In this document: positions 32,071-34,629 of the stretch, one piece after another
Position numbering within the stretch: position 1 is the stretch's first letter
How the letters are laid out: each line of letters begins with the position of its first letter
Assembly: GCF_014647795.1 (NCBI RefSeq)
Contig: NZ_BMPW01000045.1
Coordinates: 1 to 34,629, forward strand
Reading direction: 5' to 3'
Length of the DNA stretch: 34,629 nucleotides
DNA from: Actinoplanes campanulatus
GTDB taxonomy: Bacteria; Actinomycetota; Actinomycetes; Mycobacteriales; Micromonosporaceae
The notes under the pieces: model-generated
Database searches by the model: none
What the model was told of the DNA's origin: nothing
What the model saw: only the letters and a program-made list of their open reading frames with translations
Position numbers and translations under genes: made by a program

Positions 32071-33777
32071 TCAGGCCGGGGTGAGGGCCGTGCCGCGGAG
32101 GGTGGCGTCGGCGGACTCGTCGTCGGGCTGGGACTGGGCGGCCAGTTCGGCGATCACGTGGGATTCGTAGGTGCCGGCCTCGCGGTCCGCGTCGGCTGAC
32201 GACCAGCCCAGGATCGGCGCGATCAGGGCGGCGGCCGCGCGGGCTGCCGCGACGCCCCGGTCGGGGGTTTCGAAAGCGATCCGGGTACGCCGTGCCAGCA
32301 CATCGTCGAGGTGGCGGGCGCCCTCGTGGCTGGCCGCGTAGACGATCTCGGCGCGCAGGTGGCCGGGTGCGCCGTCCAGGGGGAGGCCCAGAGCCGGGTC
32401 GTCCTCGATGAGCGTGAGCACCTCGTCGATCAGGGTGCCGTAGCGGCGGAGCAGATCCTCCACCCGGGTCACGTGCAGCCCGTGGGCGCGGGCCAGGGCG
32501 GCGCGCCGGTTCCAGGCGGCCCGGTAGCCGTCGGCGCCGAGCAGTGGCACCTGGTCGGTGCAGGACGCCGGCACGCGGGTGGCGAGGTCGCGGGCCGCGG
32601 CGTCGACCGCGTCCTTGGCCATCACCCGGTACGTCGTGTACTTGCCGCCGGCAACCACGATCAGTCCCGGGACCGGGTTGCCGACCGCGTGCTCGCGGGA
32701 CAGTTTGGCGGTGCTGGCCGCCTCAGCCGACAGCAACGGGCGCAGGCCGGCGTAGACACCCTGCACATCGTCTCTGGTCAGCGGCGTGGCGAGGGCCTTG
32801 TTGACCTCGTCGAGCAGGTAGTCGACGTCCCGGCCGGACGCCGCCGGGTCGGACTTGTCGAGGTTCCACTTCGTGTCGGTGGTGCCGATGATCCAGTGCC
32901 GGTCCCACGGGATCACGAACAGCACGCTCGTCGCCGTACGCAGGATCATGCCGGTGCGGCCGGCGATCCGGTCGCGCGGCACGACCAGGTGGATGCCCTT
33001 GCTCGCGGTGATCTTGAATTCGCCGCGAACGCCTTCGAGCAGGGCCTGGCTGTCGCCGGTCCACACGCCGGTCGCGTTGATCACCGTGCGGGCGCGGATC
33101 TCGAACTCGGCGCCGGTCTCCAGGTCGCGGGCCCGGACGCCGACGACCCGGCGGCCTTCGCGCAGGAAGCCGACCACCTCGGTTCGCGACGCCACGTGCG
33201 CCCCGTGCGCGGCCGCCGTGCGGACCAGGAACATGGTGTGCCGGGCGTCGTCGACCTGCGCGTCGTAGTAGCGGATCGCGCCGACCAGCGTCTCCGGGCG
33301 CAGCGACGGGAACGCCTTGAGCGCTTCGACCCGGCTCAGGTGCCGGTGCACGGGCACGCCCGCGCCGCCGCCGGAGAGGGCAAGGATGTCGTAGAGGGCG
33401 ACGCCGGCGCCGACGTAGAGGCGCTCCCAGGCCCGGTGTTGCAGCGGGTAGAGGAACGGCACCGGGCGGACCAGGTGCGGGGCGAGTTTCTGGATCAGCA
33501 GGCCGCGTTCCCGCAGTGCCTCCCGGACCAGGCTGAAGTCGAGCATCTCCAGGTAGCGCAGGCCGCCGTGGATGAGTTTGCTGGACCGGCTGGAGGTGCC
33601 GCTGGCGAAGTCGCGGGCTTCCAGGAGGCCGACGGACAGGCCACGGGTGGCGGCGTCCAGGGCCGAGCCGGCCCCGACCACGCCGGCGCCGACGACCAGC
33701 ACGTCCAATTCGTCGCCGGACGACATGATGGCGAGAGCCTTGGCACGGGCCTGGGGCGAGATCACTCCGGTTTTCAT
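32071..33777 (-). CDS. glpD: Aerobic glycerol-3-phosphate dehydrogenase
   Basis: 568 aa. It oxidises sn-glycerol-3-phosphate to dihydroxyacetone phosphate using FAD and passes electrons to the quinone pool at the membrane. The FAD-binding motif is DVLVVGAGVVGAGSALDAAT, followed by SGTSSRSSKLIHGGLRYLE, a GlpD signature. FVIPWDRHWIIGTTDT and VVAGGKYTTYRVMAKDAVD are further conserved segments; the C-terminal DAO_C domain runs from about 410 on. ATG 33777 has GGAAGGA 6 nt upstream. It lies 23 nt after glpK and is followed by a strong hairpin, so glpK-glpD form an operon end. Confidence 0.95.
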   Translation of the reverse strand: MKTGVISPQARAKALAIMSSGDELDVLVVGAGVVGAGSALDAATRGLSVGLLEARDFASGTSSRSSKLIHGGLRYLEMLDFSLVREALRERGLLIQKLAPHLVRPVPFLYPLQHRAWERLYVGAGVALYDILALSGGGAGVPVHRHLSRVEALKAFPSLRPETLVGAIRYYDAQVDDARHTMFLVRTAAAHGAHVASRTEVVGFLREGRRVVGVRARDLETGAEFEIRARTVINATGVWTGDSQALLEGVRGEFKITASKGIHLVVPRDRIAGRTGMILRTATSVLFVIPWDRHWIIGTTDTKWNLDKSDPAASGRDVDYLLDEVNKALATPLTRDDVQGVYAGLRPLLSAEAASTAKLSREHAVGNPVPGLIVVAGGKYTTYRVMAKDAVDAAARDLATRVPASCTDQVPLLGADGYRAAWNRRAALARAHGLHVTRVEDLLRRYGTLIDEVLTLIEDDPALGLPLDGAPGHLRAEIVYAASHEGARHLDDVLARRTRIAFETPDRGVAAARAAAALIAPILGWSSADADREAGTYESHVIAELAAQSQPDDESADATLRGTALTPA

Positions 33778-33800
33778 TCTGGTTCCTTCCGGAAATTCGG

Positions 33801-34629
33801 TCAGCCGACGCTGACCCAGTCGAGGGTGCGGTCGATGGCCGCTCGCCAGCGGGTGATTCCTTCGGTGCGCCGGGCCGCGGACCAGGACGGCTGCCAGCGC
33901 CGGTCCTCGTGGCGGTTGGCGCGCAACTCGTCGAGGGACGTCCAGAAGCCGACCGCGAGCCCGGCCGCGTAGGCGGCGCCGAGGGCGGTGGTCTCGGCGA
34001 CCACCGGACGGCTGACCGGTACGCCGAGGATGTCGGCCTGCAACTGCATGCAGAGCGCGTTGGCGGTGACGCCGCCGTCGACCTGGAGGCAGTCGAGGAC
34101 GGTGCCGGAGTCCTGGGCCATCGCCTCGACCACGTCGCGGGTCTGGTAGCAGACGGCCTCCAGCGCGGCCCGGGTGATGTGGGCCGCGGTGTGGAAGCGG
34201 GACAGCCCGACGATGGCGGCCCGCGCGTCCGGCCGCCAGTAGGGTGCGAACAGGCCGGAGAACGCCGGGACGAAGCAGACGCCGGCGCTGTCCTCGACCT
34301 GCTCGGCGAGGGTCTCGCTGTCCGCGGCGCTGTCCAGGACGCCGAGCTGGTCGCGCAGCCACTGGATGGCGGATCCGCACGCCGCGATCGATCCCTCCAG
34401 CGCGAAGACCGGCTTCTGGGTGCCGAAGCGGTAGCCGACCGTGGTGATCAGCCCATGACTCGACCGGACCTGCTTGGTGCCGGTGTTCATCAGCAGGAAT
34501 CCGCCGGTGCCGTAGGTGCACTTGGCCTCGCCCGGCTCGAAACAGGCCTGCCCGAACAGTGCCGCCTGCTGGTCGCCGATGGCGGCCGCGATCGGCACTC
34601 CGGGCAACACGGTCTCGGCGGTGCCGTAG
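33801..34629 (-). CDS. glpK: Glycerol kinase (5' partial)
   Basis: The 275 C-terminal residues are visible; the frame runs off the window edge ([12 protein letters not shown] at the edge), so the N-terminal about 230 residues are missing. Key features are [75 protein letters not shown] and [20 protein letters not shown], all FGGY-kinase glycerol kinase signatures. It phosphorylates glycerol to glycerol-3-phosphate with ATP. GTG 34610 could look like a start but is internal. The promoter, and a possible glpF, lie beyond the window. Confidence 0.95.
   Translation of the reverse strand, partial: YGTAETVLPGVPIAAAIGDQQAALFGQACFEPGEAKCTYGTGGFLLMNTGTKQVRSSHGLITTVGYRFGTQKPVFALEGSIAACGSAIQWLRDQLGVLDSAADSETLAEQVEDSAGVCFVPAFSGLFAPYWRPDARAAIVGLSRFHTAAHITRAALEAVCYQTRDVVEAMAQDSGTVLDCLQVDGGVTANALCMQLQADILGVPVSRPVVAETTALGAAYAAGLAVGFWTSLDELRANRHEDRRWQPSWSAARRTEGITRWRAAIDRTLDWVSVG

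Noticed and set aside
32311-33972. 553-codon plus-strand frame
   Set aside because: Antisense shadow of glpD; glpD has unmistakable motifs along its length.

Overview
The window is very GC-rich, gene-dense DNA with frequent GTG starts and many 4-bp stop/start overlaps. Several genes lack a Shine-Dalgarno sequence and have a TANNNT hexamer 6-8 nt before the start codon, as in leaderless transcription. This points to a high-GC actinobacterium. From the protein style and gene order I infer a Micromonosporaceae member (Actinoplanes/Micromonospora-like), but no marker here proves the genus.

Region 1 (1-18850) is a conserved actinobacterial core block. Its order matches Mycobacterium tuberculosis Rv1691-Rv1700: TPR protein with a disordered RGG N-terminus and acidic tail (5'-truncated by the window edge), HAD phosphatase (Rv1692-like), SCP2-domain protein (divergent strand), phasin/H1-like protein, short protein (Rv1693 position), tlyA, nadK, recN, steA, mctB/steB, pyrG and a NUDIX ADP-ribose pyrophosphatase. 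Between steB and pyrG sits a tightly coupled four-gene envelope module: a MraY/WecA-like phosphoglycosyltransferase, a MurJ-family flippase, a GT-B glycosyltransferase and a large polytopic protein with an alkaline-phosphatase-like exterior domain. Together they look like a lipid-linked glycan synthesis and export unit next to the SteAB division/envelope genes. This is the best candidate for an undescribed system here.

Region 2 (18850-26300) is accessory. It holds a macrolide-type glycosyltransferase and a divergent TetR regulator that share two near-identical palindromic operators, a secreted TAP-like peptidase whose 3' end overlaps tetR antisense, an MFS exporter, a DUF4937 protein preceded by an internally deleted glycosyltransferase remnant, a VOC protein, a PPOX/F420-type flavoprotein behind a MerR/SoxR-like operator with a 19-bp spacer, and a protein with two duplicated modules and a C-terminal barstar domain.

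Region 3 (26300-30142) returns to core genes: ald, xerD (apparently starting at CTG and coupled to ald), an orphan ParA ATPase and a degenerate M50-like membrane protein. scpA/scpB, which commonly follow parA in relatives, are absent.

Region 4 (30143-34629) holds a SET-like MFS transporter, then about 670 bp without an intact gene (a long inverted-repeat element, a G-rich 34-bp tandem repeat, the tail of a lost alpha/beta-hydrolase and a 15-bp perfect hairpin terminator), and then glpD and glpK (5'-truncated) on the minus strand. With the Rv1692-like phosphatase, the window carries enzymes on both sides of glycerol-3-phosphate: glpK makes it, glpD oxidises it and the HAD enzyme may dephosphorylate it. 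I saw no tRNA, rRNA, CRISPR array, insertion sequence or intact prophage gene.
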